DNA of 64,000 bases from Fictibacillus nanhaiensis (GTDB lineage: Bacteria; Bacillota; Bacilli; Bacillales; Fictibacillaceae), in the NCBI RefSeq assembly GCF_023715445.1, contig NZ_JAMBOD010000002.1, positions 1 through 64,000 of the forward strand, in the 5' to 3' direction. Shown here one piece after another: positions 44,128-52,420 of this stretch. A program made the position numbers and the translations under genes. Numbering within the stretch: position 1 is the first letter of the stretch; the number at the start of each line of letters is the position of its first letter. Under the pieces are notes generated by a model that was not told where the DNA came from, did not search any database, and saw nothing but the letters and a program-made list of their open reading frames with translations.

Positions 44128-44676
44128 CTATGCCTTATTCCTTTAATGCACTCGTTTGTTGAAGAAGTATTATTGATCATCTACTCCTGTATAGTAATGA
44201 CACTGATATATTCGATCCTTGTCTTTTACTGTTTTCTTTCTCCAAAAAAATTATTAGAAATCCTTTATCTCTTATGTAAGGTAGTTCGAAAAAATTCAGA
44301 TCTTATCCTCCTCTTTTATTCAAGAAAAGTACCTGATTGTGGAATAAGAAAGTAAAATTATACTGGATTAATTATTGGTCTTCATCATCAGCTAATTCTC
44401 CACTCCAGTTACAATAAAAATATTAAATTCCCTTGTACTTAGATCTCATCATTTTTCTTATGATTAATTTGACTATGGGCTCATCAGCCTACTGAAATCA
44501 TTAGTATAATCATTAGTATTGCCCTTTACATGTATACATTCTTATTTTATAACTAAAGAACAGAAAGAACAGTGGATCAAACCACTGTATTATTTATATA
44601 TTTATAAAAAATTTAGACTATTGACGCATATAAGACGTATCGGATGTTACCTATTAAAATCGTGGAGGATAAAACT
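44128..44676. other. Long gap without a convincing gene
   Basis: This AT-rich stretch holds no frame with a plausible start, ribosome site and protein-like composition. A small hairpin (ACAGTGG/CCACTGT, 44569-44588) followed by an AT-rich tract resembles a terminator. It may be the scar of the insertion that brought in the neighbouring glycosidase gene. Confidence 0.5.
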
Positions 44677-45339
44677 ATGAGCAACTATACGTATTCGGAG
44701 CCACGCGGACTTAGACTGTCCGTCATTAAAGCATCCCCCAACAACATTATCCTGAAAGAGATCAACAAGAACGTCGCGTCTGGAGTAGACACTGGAATCA
44801 ACGGCGGATTCTTCTACAGCAGTGATTTGCTCTCTATTGCAGTCAACAATGATATCCCGGCTTGTGGAGTCGCGGGAGCATATGGCTCGGGATGGTACAA
44901 TGAGAAATACGCTCGCGGAACGCTCGTATGGGATAGATCGACTGGCGTTTACAGCGTCCAAGTAGTGAAAAGCGCGGCGGAATTGGATGTGTCTGATCGT
45001 AGCAACTATTGGGCGCAGGGGGGAATCAGCATGAGCCTCCAAGATGACGCTAATTGGGAAGCAGTCGCAACGGCCCAAGGTATGCCTAACATGACAGGAA
45101 GCACATACCGGACCGCTCTTATATGGAACAGTGGATTCAACATCTGGCTTGTTATCTCGGAAGAAGCTTGCACAGCGAAAGCATTCCGTGGGGCCGTGAA
45201 GTATCTCGTTGGCTCCGGGACTATTGTTGACGGAATCTTCTTGGATAGCGGCGGCTCCACTCAGATGAAATGTACGGAAAATACGTTCTCCGGTGATGGA
45301 CGTTCTGTTGTGCAGATGATTGCAATTATCACGCCATAA
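44677..45339 (+). CDS. Phosphodiester glycosidase (NAGPA-like) domain protein
   Basis: A 220-residue protein matching the phosphodiester glycosidase domain (PF09992): VDTGINGGFFYSSDL (near 36), ACGVAGAYGSGW, QGGISMSLQ and the C-terminal IFLDSGGSTQMKC. No signal peptide is seen, and short stand-alone forms occur in phage tail-region cassettes and spore formers. By eye the DNA is much richer in G+C than its surroundings, so recent transfer is likely. The ATG at 44677 has GGAGG eight bases before it and is preferred over the longer frame at 44644. Confidence 0.83.
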   Translation: MSNYTYSEPRGLRLSVIKASPNNIILKEINKNVASGVDTGINGGFFYSSDLLSIAVNNDIPACGVAGAYGSGWYNEKYARGTLVWDRSTGVYSVQVVKSAAELDVSDRSNYWAQGGISMSLQDDANWEAVATAQGMPNMTGSTYRTALIWNSGFNIWLVISEEACTAKAFRGAVKYLVGSGTIVDGIFLDSGGSTQMKCTENTFSGDGRSVVQMIAIITP

Positions 45340-45490
45340 GGAAGTGGGCCGAAATGAATATGATGCTTGTAACCCGTCATTAATGCAAAACGATGGAGTG
45401 GATAAGCGGGACACCGAGACGATCTACGACGAAGCGCTCGGAGATCGCCGCTCCCTCATCATTCATGGGAGTTGGAAGACACGCCGTCGT
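45340..45490 (+). other. Foreign-looking remnant after the glycosidase
   Basis: The GC-rich composition continues for about 150 bp past the glycosidase stop, then changes to AT-rich DNA. Short frames are present (a 9-codon one from 45356 and others) but none looks intact. It is probably the 5' piece of a gene that came with the glycosidase and was truncated. Confidence 0.45.
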
Positions 45491-45634
45491 TCGGTGAATT
45501 TTCTTAATGCTTTTATTTCTTGCTATTTACTACGCGATTTAAGTAGTCATTGGATGTTTTCTCCCTCAAAAGAGAACCCGTTAACTAACCCCTGGATCTC
45601 CCTTTTTTAAGTTATTTAATTTGTAGACGTTAAT

Positions 45635-46975
45635 TTAATTAAGTCCTTTCTGATAATATTCCTTCATCACTTCACTCGGAACCATATTTCCACCAGTTCC
45701 CCATACAATATGTGATCCACTTTCCATTTTTTCCTGTAATTTATGTTTCGTTACGTATTCTTGACCATCCGGGTGGGAATGAAGCTGAATCGGCCCATAA
45801 AAACCAGCAAGTGCAGATGGCTCAAGGTAAATATTTTCCTGATCTGCAAGTGTTCGGAGGAAAGAATAGAGTCTCTCGTCTTGAATGGTATAGCAGCCGC
45901 TCAGCTGATGACCAATCATGTTTCCAACAAAACTCGAAGGTCTGCCAACTGCTAATCCATCAGCATCTGTTATATTATCAATACCAAGCTCCTGTACTGA
46001 AATTTTATCTTGTAACCCTGTCATCTGACCGATCAAAAAACATGGTGAGTGTGTCGGTTCTGCAAAAAAGCAATGAACATGTTCACCAAATTCCATTTTT
46101 AGACCATACGTTATTCCCCCGGGTCCTCCACCTACTCCACAAGGCAGATATACAAATAACGGATGTTCCGCGTTAACCGAAATATTCATTTCATCAAGCT
46201 GCTGTTTTAATCTTGAAGCCGCTACAGCATAACCTAAAAAGAGATCCTTAGAGTTTTCATCATCAATAAAATAACAAGTAGGGTCCGAAGCTGCCTGTTT
46301 TCGTCCCTCTTCGACTGCTTTACTATAGTCTGACTGATACTCTACAACCTTTACTCCCTTGCTCCTTAATAAGTCTTTTTTCCACTGTTTTGCGTCTGCG
46401 GACATATGTACAGTTGCTTTAAAACCTAAACGAGCACTTATGATTCCGATACTTAAACCCAAATTACCTGTTGAACCAACCGCAATCGAAAATTGGAAGA
46501 AAAATTGTTTAAATCTTGGCTTATCTAAATCTGCATAGGAATCAGAAATGGAAAGCATATCGTGTTCTATGGCAAGTTTTTCTGCGTGTTTCAATACTTC
46601 ATAGATTCCGCCTCTCGCCTTTATGGAACCAGATATAGGCAAGTGACTATCACACTTCAATAGGAGCTTGCCTTTTATATCAATCTCATAATCTTTTTCC
46701 AGAACCCTTTTCATTTTTGGAATTTCAATAAGAGGAGACTCGATGATTCCTTTAGCTGGAGTCGTCTCAGGAAATGCTTTTTCAATGAATGGAGCAAACC
46801 TTTTTAAACGTTCTGAAGCATCTACAATGTCCTCTTTACTCAATGAGGCATTATGGTTGTTCGAGGTATCATTTTTATTTATCCAGAACACTTCATTTGT
46901 TTTTATTATTTCATTTAGAAGTGGATAGTCTTCTATCCATTCTTCAATTCTTTTTCCTTCGATTACCTTGTTCAT
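45635..46975 (-). CDS. dsdA: D-serine ammonia-lyase (D-serine dehydratase)
   Basis: A fold-type II PLP enzyme of 446 residues that converts D-serine to pyruvate and ammonia. The PLP lysine lies in [11 protein letters not shown] (near 118), and the phosphate cup is [11 protein letters not shown] (near 168). [37 protein letters not shown] and the C-terminal [11 protein letters not shown] are DsdA signatures. It faces the N-acyl-D-amino-acid operon across the glycosidase insert and fits a D-amino-acid catabolism theme. No dsdC-type regulator is adjacent. Confidence 0.94.
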   Translation of the reverse strand: MNKVIEGKRIEEWIEDYPLLNEIIKTNEVFWINKNDTSNNHNASLSKEDIVDASERLKRFAPFIEKAFPETTPAKGIIESPLIEIPKMKRVLEKDYEIDIKGKLLLKCDSHLPISGSIKARGGIYEVLKHAEKLAIEHDMLSISDSYADLDKPRFKQFFFQFSIAVGSTGNLGLSIGIISARLGFKATVHMSADAKQWKKDLLRSKGVKVVEYQSDYSKAVEEGRKQAASDPTCYFIDDENSKDLFLGYAVAASRLKQQLDEMNISVNAEHPLFVYLPCGVGGGPGGITYGLKMEFGEHVHCFFAEPTHSPCFLIGQMTGLQDKISVQELGIDNITDADGLAVGRPSSFVGNMIGHQLSGCYTIQDERLYSFLRTLADQENIYLEPSALAGFYGPIQLHSHPDGQEYVTKHKLQEKMESGSHIVWGTGGNMVPSEVMKEYYQKGLN

Positions 46976-47072
46976 TATTATTGATTACCTCCTTCTTAGG
47001 GTTAAGGTAAAGATATTATGAAACTTCTAATACTTACTTTAATTTTATCAGTTATAAGAAAAGTAAAAAAGC

Positions 47073-47100
47073 AAGGGGACAGACCCGGGTCTGTCCCCTT
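47073..47100. repeat. Perfect 28-bp palindrome, GGGTCTGTCCCC type, copy 1
   Basis: AAGGGGACAGACCC and its exact complement meet at CCCGGG and are followed by an AT-rich tract. Closely related palindromes lie at 52833 and 54111. It may also act as a terminator for upstream plus-strand transcription or be a REP-like mobile hairpin. Confidence 0.8.
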
Positions 47101-47113
47101 ACATTTTTTATTA

Positions 47114-47143
47114 TGAAACCACTACGACGATTGTCTCGTCTTA
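47114..47143 (+). promoter_or_regulatory. ECF-type promoter of the first sigma/anti-sigma unit
   Basis: TGAAAC, a 17-bp spacer and CGTCTTA. The same elements with the same spacing precede the second sigma gene at 48901. This indicates autoregulation by an ECF sigma factor. Confidence 0.75.
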
Positions 47144-47177
47144 CTGTCGGATGTGCATCATAAGGAGGCTAGCTTTC

Positions 47178-47700
47178 TTGAAAAATGAAAGATTGAGGGA
47201 TTCCATAAGTATAGATGGAATGAGTAATGCCGACGCCATCCTCTACTTAATGAGTCTACATGTTCGTCAAGAATTGGCAACAGTCGGAAGCTATCACGCA
47301 GGATATTTTTGTAACAATGTTTGCCGAACTTGATACATTTCGTATAGATGATACATCTCTGCGGAGATGGGTTTATTCGATCGCGATCCGAAAAACAAAA
47401 AAACATATGGATAGCTGGACGTATCGCAAACAGAAGTTTATGGGGAAACCCAATTCGTCTGTTCGTAAAAATAAATCCGTGTCTGAAGATCGATTGTTGT
47501 ACGATGTGGTTCTGGATTTGCCGATTAAATATCGTGAAATGATTGTCCTTCATTTTTATTGTCAGTTTTCAGTAGAGGAAATTAGCCAGTTGTTAAAATT
47601 GAGGCATTCCAAAGTAACGTTACGGCTAAATCAAGGAAAAAAACTGATGCAAAAATCCCTTGAGACACTAGGAGGTGAGTTTTCATGGGAGATCACCTGA
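47178..47700 (+). pseudogene. ECF sigma factor, frameshifted (paralogue of 48964-49521)
   Basis: From a TTG start behind AAGGAGG, the frame encodes SISIDGMSNADAILYLMS, aligning with the intact sigma at 48964. Compared with that gene, 29 bp are missing just after the codon for Met in YLM, so the reading frame shifts and meets a stop at 47331. The rest, FVKNWQQSEAITQDIF through KVTLRLNQGKKLMQK, continues in another frame to 47700 and includes region 4. The lesion removes part of region 2.1. An internal ATG at 47260 could give a 146-residue truncated protein, but normal sigma activity is unlikely. Confidence 0.8.
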
Positions 47701-48758
47701 ACCGAATGAAAAAAATTATGGATGAACATATTTCTTTGGGTTCTGTATTTACCGAAAAAGATGAACAGAATATTTTACGTAAAATTCACGAGCATAAGAA
47801 ACTGCCTGTTTCGAAAAAGCGTCCCTTCATTCCCGCTTTATTAACGGTGGCATTGTTTGCAGGTCTAGTGTTGTTTACTTACTCTTTCTTTGAAACATCT
47901 ATAGAATCTAATCAGCAAGCAGTTCATGATAAAACTGATAAAACAAAAAAAACTGAGAATGAAGTTAAAGTAGAAACAAAAGATGAGTCTAAAGCTACTC
48001 CTATTGATCCAGTTATTTATTTTAGTGATCCTAAAGGTGAAGTGGTCATAAATAAAGAAACGAACACTCTTAAAATTTCAGGAAGTGTGACGAATCCAGC
48101 AAATGAATTAAGTCCCCAATATGCTGTTAAAGTTAATATCTTAAACCCAAAGTTAGAAGGATCTCTGCAGGAATTAGAAATTCGATTTAAGGATGCCCAA
48201 TATGCTAATACGGGAGCAGGATCCACTAATAAATTTTGGGAAGAGGTACCGCTTTTAAAAGAAATATCAAAGTCTGATCTTGAGAACCAAGTACAAATCT
48301 CATTCACGATAGATAAGAAGGTTGTTAAGACACATATTATTGAAAACATTAAAGTGATTGATGAACCACCTGTCGAAAAACAGACGATGAGAATAGAAGA
48401 AATAAAAGAAAAGTTAGCTCGAGGAATGACTCAGGAAGAAATTCAAGCACAATTTGGAAATAAGTACACAGAAGTTAGAGGCGCAATGGATAATCAAAAC
48501 TTATGGCGCTTCGATATCGGTGCAGATCCAAGTTACAATTATCAGGCAGATGATCGGATCACAGATTCCATTGATAACAAAGGGTTATTAAATGGAACAG
48601 TTGACACTATTTTATTTGTTGAATGGGATGAGAACTTAAAAGTAAACAGCTTTAGTTTTTATAACATGCTGCAATACGGTTATATGTATAGTTATCACGT
48701 TCTGGAAGATGGACAGGTAAAAGAAGATCATAAAAATTCTGGTGGTATATATGATTAA
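47685..48758 (+). CDS. Anti-sigma factor-like membrane protein, first copy
   Basis: A 357-residue protein with a short cytoplasmic N-terminus (DEHISLGSVFTEKDEQNIL), one membrane segment (about 47-66) and a long extracytoplasmic part. It overlaps the sigma pseudogene by 16 bp with GGAGGTG before the ATG, so it is translationally linked. The N-terminus and membrane segment are clearly homologous to the protein at 49521. The outer region ends with an EEIQAQFGNKYTEVRG-type small domain. It remains intact though its sigma partner is broken, and might act on the second sigma. Confidence 0.8.
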   Translation: MGDHLNRMKKIMDEHISLGSVFTEKDEQNILRKIHEHKKLPVSKKRPFIPALLTVALFAGLVLFTYSFFETSIESNQQAVHDKTDKTKKTENEVKVETKDESKATPIDPVIYFSDPKGEVVINKETNTLKISGSVTNPANELSPQYAVKVNILNPKLEGSLQELEIRFKDAQYANTGAGSTNKFWEEVPLLKEISKSDLENQVQISFTIDKKVVKTHIIENIKVIDEPPVEKQTMRIEEIKEKLARGMTQEEIQAQFGNKYTEVRGAMDNQNLWRFDIGADPSYNYQADDRITDSIDNKGLLNGTVDTILFVEWDENLKVNSFSFYNMLQYGYMYSYHVLEDGQVKEDHKNSGGIYD

Positions 48759-48774
48759 TAATAATCGGTAGAAA

Positions 48775-48798
48775 AAGCTGGCTCTTAAAGCCAGCTCT
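48775..48798 (+). terminator. Intrinsic terminator after the first anti-sigma gene
   Basis: AGCTGGCT pairs with AGCCAGCT around a short loop and is followed by CTTTAT. Confidence 0.65.
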
Positions 48799-48841
48799 TT
48801 ATGTATGTCCACGTGAGGTGGAAAAACAAGATATTTGTATT

Positions 48842-48864
48842 TGTTTGGGGTCAGTCCCCAAACA
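48842..48864. repeat. TGTTTGGGG...CCCCAAACA palindrome
   Basis: Two perfectly complementary 9-bp arms surround a short TCAGT centre. The core GGGGTCAGTCCCC resembles a shortened version of the GGGTCTGTCCCC palindromes found at 47073, 52833 and 54111. Confidence 0.6.
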
Positions 48865-48900
48865 ATTTAGTGGTAAAATTATACTTATATTCTATAATAA

Positions 48901-48930
48901 TGAAACTTGTGGCGCGATTGGGTCGTCTTA
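48901..48930 (+). promoter_or_regulatory. ECF-type promoter of the second sigma/anti-sigma unit
   Basis: TGAAAC, a 17-bp spacer and CGTCTTA, identical in both hexamers and spacing to the promoter at 47114. Confidence 0.78.
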
Positions 48931-48963
48931 CTTCTGGAAAGGCAATTGTAAGGGGGTTGTTAA

Positions 48964-49521
48964 GTGAAAAATCAGGGGTTAAAGGAAAATGTCAGCATTG
49001 CGGGGATGAGTAACGATGATGCGATTGTTTTCCTTATGAGAACATACGGGGAAGAAATAAAACGTCTTGTGTATACGTTCGTTAAGAACTGGCAGCAGGC
49101 AGAAGACATTACTCAAGATGTTTTTGTTACGTTATATACAAAGCTTGATACCTTTCGGGGAGATTCAGCTGTGCGAAGCTGGATTTACTCGATTGCTATA
49201 AACAGGTCTAAGGATTTTTTAAAGAGCTGGAGTTACAGAAAGTTGGCCTTCACAGATAAATTTATGAATGATCGAAAAGATAGTGCGCATTCAGCTGAAG
49301 ATGGAGTCCTTACTAATAGTGAAGATCAGCTCTTATACCAAGCCGTACTCTCGCTATCTATTAAATATCGTGAAGTTATTTTATTACACTACTATAAAGA
49401 TTTCTCTATTCGTGAAATATGTGATCTTCTTTCAATGAATGAGTCCACGGTTAAAACGCGCTTAAGTCGTGCAAGGAAGCTGCTGCAAGAGCAATACCTC
49501 GAACTTGGAGGTGAGAGATAA
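48964..49521 (+). CDS. ECF RNA polymerase sigma factor
   Basis: A 185-residue sigma-70 family protein. Region 2 reads FVKNWQQAEDITQDVFVTLYTKLDTF with SWIYSIAINRSKDFL. Region 4 reads LSIKYREVILLHYYKDFSIREICDLLSMNESTVKTRLSRARKLL. The GTG start has AAGGGGG upstream. The following anti-sigma gene overlaps it by 1 bp (TAATG). A promoter with the same hexamers as that of the broken paralogue suggests this sigma now drives both units. Confidence 0.93.
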   Translation: MKNQGLKENVSIAGMSNDDAIVFLMRTYGEEIKRLVYTFVKNWQQAEDITQDVFVTLYTKLDTFRGDSAVRSWIYSIAINRSKDFLKSWSYRKLAFTDKFMNDRKDSAHSAEDGVLTNSEDQLLYQAVLSLSIKYREVILLHYYKDFSIREICDLLSMNESTVKTRLSRARKLLQEQYLELGGER

Positions 49522-50819
49522 TGGAGAATCGCCTTCATCACTTAAATAAAATCATAGACAATGAAATGTCTAAAACACCGGTATTTACCGAGAAAGATGA
49601 ACAAAATGTTTTAGCCGCCATTAAAAGTACTCCACCTACAAGAATGGCAAACAAGAAGAAAACAGTGGTCCCTAAACTTTTAACTGCTGCACTATTTGCT
49701 GGAATTATCTTCACTTCCTACACTGTGATTGATAATTATTTGACACCTGAAACAGCGATAAAGGAAAAAAAGCCTGAAACGAGATATGCCCAGGAGTTTA
49801 CACAGGCTTCAAGCAAGATCACTTATGACGTAAGTACCCGTGAGCTAACAATTGAAGGTACTGTTAAAAATACTACTAATTTTAATAGTGAACCATTCCA
49901 AGCTAGAGTTAACGTCTTGAAGAACGACTTATCTACAGATTTAGGTACAAATAGTCTTAATCTTGATGTCCCATCAAACAATGTGTTAAGCCCTGATGAA
50001 CCTTATTCATTTGAAAAAGTGATCAATCTCGACTTAGGAATTGTTGATGAAAACACGTTTAAGGATGCTATTCAAATTGAGATATTCAGCAAAACAAAAA
50101 CATTAACTTCTTTTGTCATCACTAATGTTGAATACAAGATACCTCATGGTGAAAAGCCAGTAGAAGAAAATGAAGTTACATCTGAAAAAGATACCACAAA
50201 TGCTAAAGATAAACCTGAAGAATCCGTGATAGGAACTAAACCAGAGCAAGATGAAGGAAAAAATCAAGCTAACCCCATTGTGAAAGAAGATGAGATCCCT
50301 GAACCTTCTTTGGCTGAACTTGAGCAATTATACGGTAAGAAAAAAACACCATTTGGGAATGTTCCTGTTGAAGGACGTGTACAGAATCAAACCTTTTATT
50401 TAAATGGTATAACCCTAGGAATGACAAAGGAAGAAACTCTTCAAATCCTCGGACCATACGACAAATTTAGTAAAGATAAGACAAATAAGGAAGATCCGTC
50501 ATCCGCACAGTGGAAGATGGTAACAGCAGACAAGAATTCAATAAAGAATGATTCTGAGTTCAGTATTGTTTATAACGCCGATCAAAAGGTGAATTATATT
50601 AGCTTCTTTACTCTCCATAATTCATATGTGGAGGAATGGGAAAAAGCATTGGGAGAACCTTATCATGTAACAGAATATGGGGAGACTTTCTATTATTTTA
50701 AAGAAACGAAACAAATGTTATCTCTTGATGCCGTTTACTATGATTACGGATACAATCATTACGATGTCACATTATGGCATGAAGAGAATCCCGAGGAATA
50801 TAAGAACGCGGTTGATTGA
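49521..50819 (+). CDS. Anti-sigma factor-like membrane protein, second copy
   Basis: A 432-residue single-span protein. The cytoplasmic part has TPVFTEKDEQNVLAAI, the membrane segment lies at about 52-72, and the outer region carries a DUF4179/immunoglobulin-like portion, an acidic Lys/Glu/Pro linker (about 210-265) and a C-terminal domain with ITLGMTKEETLQILGPYDKF. It is coupled to the sigma gene by TAATG. It presumably holds the sigma factor at the membrane until an envelope signal arrives. Confidence 0.85.
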   Translation: MENRLHHLNKIIDNEMSKTPVFTEKDEQNVLAAIKSTPPTRMANKKKTVVPKLLTAALFAGIIFTSYTVIDNYLTPETAIKEKKPETRYAQEFTQASSKITYDVSTRELTIEGTVKNTTNFNSEPFQARVNVLKNDLSTDLGTNSLNLDVPSNNVLSPDEPYSFEKVINLDLGIVDENTFKDAIQIEIFSKTKTLTSFVITNVEYKIPHGEKPVEENEVTSEKDTTNAKDKPEESVIGTKPEQDEGKNQANPIVKEDEIPEPSLAELEQLYGKKKTPFGNVPVEGRVQNQTFYLNGITLGMTKEETLQILGPYDKFSKDKTNKEDPSSAQWKMVTADKNSIKNDSEFSIVYNADQKVNYISFFTLHNSYVEEWEKALGEPYHVTEYGETFYYFKETKQMLSLDAVYYDYGYNHYDVTLWHEENPEEYKNAVD

Positions 50820-50836
50820 TTTTCGCCCAAAAACAT

Positions 50837-50874
50837 CCCCCAAATTCACTATTAAAAGTGAATTTGGGGGTTTT
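50837..50874. terminator. Strong terminator after the second sigma unit
   Basis: CCCCCAAATTCACT pairs perfectly with AGTGAATTTGGGGG around a 6-nt loop and is followed by TTTT. Confidence 0.9.
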
Positions 50875-50909
50875 AGTGTTAAAAGACTATCTATTTTTTA
50901 TAATTAAAT

Positions 50910-51878
50910 TTATTTTACCCCCAGGAATTCTTGTGATTGAAGGGCATTTTTATATTCCGTTTTTAGTTCGTCCACAACCTCTTTAATTGTGGACACTTTT
51001 TTAATGCTCCCTACCCCCTGACCAGCTGACCAGATATCTTTCCATGCTTTTGCTTTTGACTCAGAAAAAGATAAATCCACCTCTTTTTTCTTAAGATTTT
51101 CTATATCAAATCCCGCTTTTTGTAAGGAAGGCAGAAGATAGTTACCATTAATTCCGCTTATTGCATCTGTATAGATGAGATCTTCCAATGTCGATTCAAT
51201 CAGCATCTGTCTGTATTCTTCACTAGCAGATGATTCTTCTGTTGCGATAAAACGGGTACCCATATAAACCAAGTCTGCTCCAAGAATTTTGGCCGCTAAT
51301 ATCTCTTCACCCGTAGAAATTGCGCCTGCTAGAATCGTTATGCCATCCCAGAACTCTTTTACTGCTTTTAAAAATGCAAATGGATTTAACGTTCCCCCAT
51401 GACCTCCTGCCCCGCTGCATACTAAGATCAACCCATCGATTCCAGTTTTGGCAGCTTTACGTGCATGATCTAGTGAGATAACATCAGAGAAAACAAGTCC
51501 GCCGTAGCTATGAACGATTTTCGCTACATCACTAGGATTACCGAGTGATGTTATCACAACAGGCGGTTCATATTTTTTTATTAACTCTAAGTCTTCTTCA
51601 AATCTTTTATTTGTCCGATGTACGATTAAATTGACACCCCAAGGAGCGATTTTCGCAGCTGGATTCTCTTGTTGTACTTGTTTAAGTTCTTCTGAAATAC
51701 GAATCATCCAGTTTTCTAAAAGTTCCGATGTTCGTGCATTTAATAGAGGAAACGTACCGATAATTCCATTTTTGCAGCTTTCAATTACCATATCAGGACT
51801 TGATACTAAAAACATGGGAGCATTAATAACAGGTAATGCGAGTGGGTTCGACAGGCTTAATGGCAATTTATTTAACAT
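50910..51878 (-). CDS. Nitronate monooxygenase (2-nitropropane dioxygenase family)
   Basis: An FMN-dependent TIM-barrel enzyme that detoxifies alkyl nitronates such as propionate 3-nitronate. Motifs include VINAPMFLVSSPDMV (near 17), APWGVNLIVHRTN (near 80), VFSDVISLDHARKA, CSGAGGHGGTLNPFAF (near 165, FMN phosphate) and LAGAISTGEEI with GADLVYMGTRFIAT (near 205). At 322 residues it is of normal length. It stands alone and is convergent with the sigma unit. Confidence 0.93.
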   Translation of the reverse strand: MLNKLPLSLSNPLALPVINAPMFLVSSPDMVIESCKNGIIGTFPLLNARTSELLENWMIRISEELKQVQQENPAAKIAPWGVNLIVHRTNKRFEEDLELIKKYEPPVVITSLGNPSDVAKIVHSYGGLVFSDVISLDHARKAAKTGIDGLILVCSGAGGHGGTLNPFAFLKAVKEFWDGITILAGAISTGEEILAAKILGADLVYMGTRFIATEESSASEEYRQMLIESTLEDLIYTDAISGINGNYLLPSLQKAGFDIENLKKKEVDLSFSESKAKAWKDIWSAGQGVGSIKKVSTIKEVVDELKTEYKNALQSQEFLGVK

Positions 51879-52037
51879 ATTCCTTCATCCTTTCAATAAA
51901 GAAACTTAAATTCTATCTTTAACTTCCACAATCCCCTCACCAATCCTTTAATTTTAATTTATAGGGGTAGTAATATTTTTCTAACATTACATTTATATTA
52001 CAGCCATTTTCTGACAACATTTTCTTATTTGCTTGTA

Positions 52038-52043
52038 TATAAT
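52038..52043 (+). promoter_or_regulatory. Candidate -10 element of the riboswitch-sinI transcript
   Basis: A perfect TATAAT lies about 30 bp before the riboswitch aptamer, in good position to start the leader near 52050. No good -35 hexamer is seen at normal spacing; an upstream TG may help. This makes an activator-dependent or weak promoter possible. Confidence 0.45.
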
Positions 52044-52071
52044 CAATTTGTGTTAGGGAATTTTACCTACC

Positions 52072-52190
52072 TATCCTTCAGACAAGGGCAAACATTCTCG
52101 AAAGAAATGGGCGCAAAGCCACGGGTCTAAGGCTACTGCTAAGATCGCCGGGTTACCTGAACAAAATAGCTTATCTGGAGGGATTTTTTA
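52072..52190 (+). promoter_or_regulatory. Cyclic-di-GMP-I (GEMM-I) riboswitch in front of sinI
   Basis: The leader shows the class I c-di-GMP aptamer layout: P1 strands TTCAG (52077-52081) and CTGAA (52157-52161), GGGCAAAC, a P2 hairpin with a GAAA-type loop (near 52093-52109), the conserved GGCGCAAAGCCACGGG joining segment, and CGCCGGGTTACC closing P3. The sinI ribosome site GGAGGG lies 17-22 nt after P1. The segment 52074-52081 (TCCTTCAG) can pair either in P1 or with CTGGAGGG at 52175-52182, which covers the ribosome site. This arrangement predicts that ligand binding frees translation. Confidence 0.92.
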
Positions 52191-52337
52191 GTGGAGAATA
52201 CTTCAACGTTGGATCGAGAGTGGATTGAATTGATGAAAGAAGCTAGAGATCACGGTTTCACTAAAGAAGAAATAATCACTTTTTTAAAGAACCCCCAATT
52301 AATAATGGCTGAATATCTTTTGGAAAATATTAAGTAG
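52191..52337 (+). CDS. sinI: SinI-like anti-repressor (48 residues)
   Basis: A short GTG-initiated gene, eight bases after GGAGGG. The protein has TLDREWIELMKEARDHGFTK followed by EEIITFLKN, matching the SinI helix-turn-helix-like dimerisation motif (B. subtilis SinI LDQEWVELMVEAKEANISPE). It lacks any DNA-binding domain. SinI proteins bind SinR through this segment and break its repressor tetramer, turning on matrix genes. It is directly downstream of a c-di-GMP riboswitch and 83 bp upstream of sinR. Confidence 0.92.
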   Translation: MENTSTLDREWIELMKEARDHGFTKEEIITFLKNPQLIMAEYLLENIK

Positions 52338-52357
52338 TAAACAGGACTTAGATTTTA

Positions 52358-52386
52358 TTTACTTCCCTATTGTAAGAAGATATAAT
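52358..52386 (+). promoter_or_regulatory. Separate promoter for sinR
   Basis: TTTACT (52358-52363), a 17-bp spacer and TATAAT (52381-52386) lie between sinI and sinR. As in B. subtilis, sinR would then be expressed constitutively, apart from the regulated sinI transcript. Confidence 0.65.
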
Positions 52387-52420
52387 AAAGGCAAATTCTA
52401 CTTAAATGGGGATTGCGATG

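Noticed and set aside
44077-44355. 92-codon open frame after the M20 gene
   Set aside because: It begins before and runs through the strong terminator at 44098-44127, has no ribosome site and encodes a hydrophobic, composition-driven peptide from AT-rich DNA.
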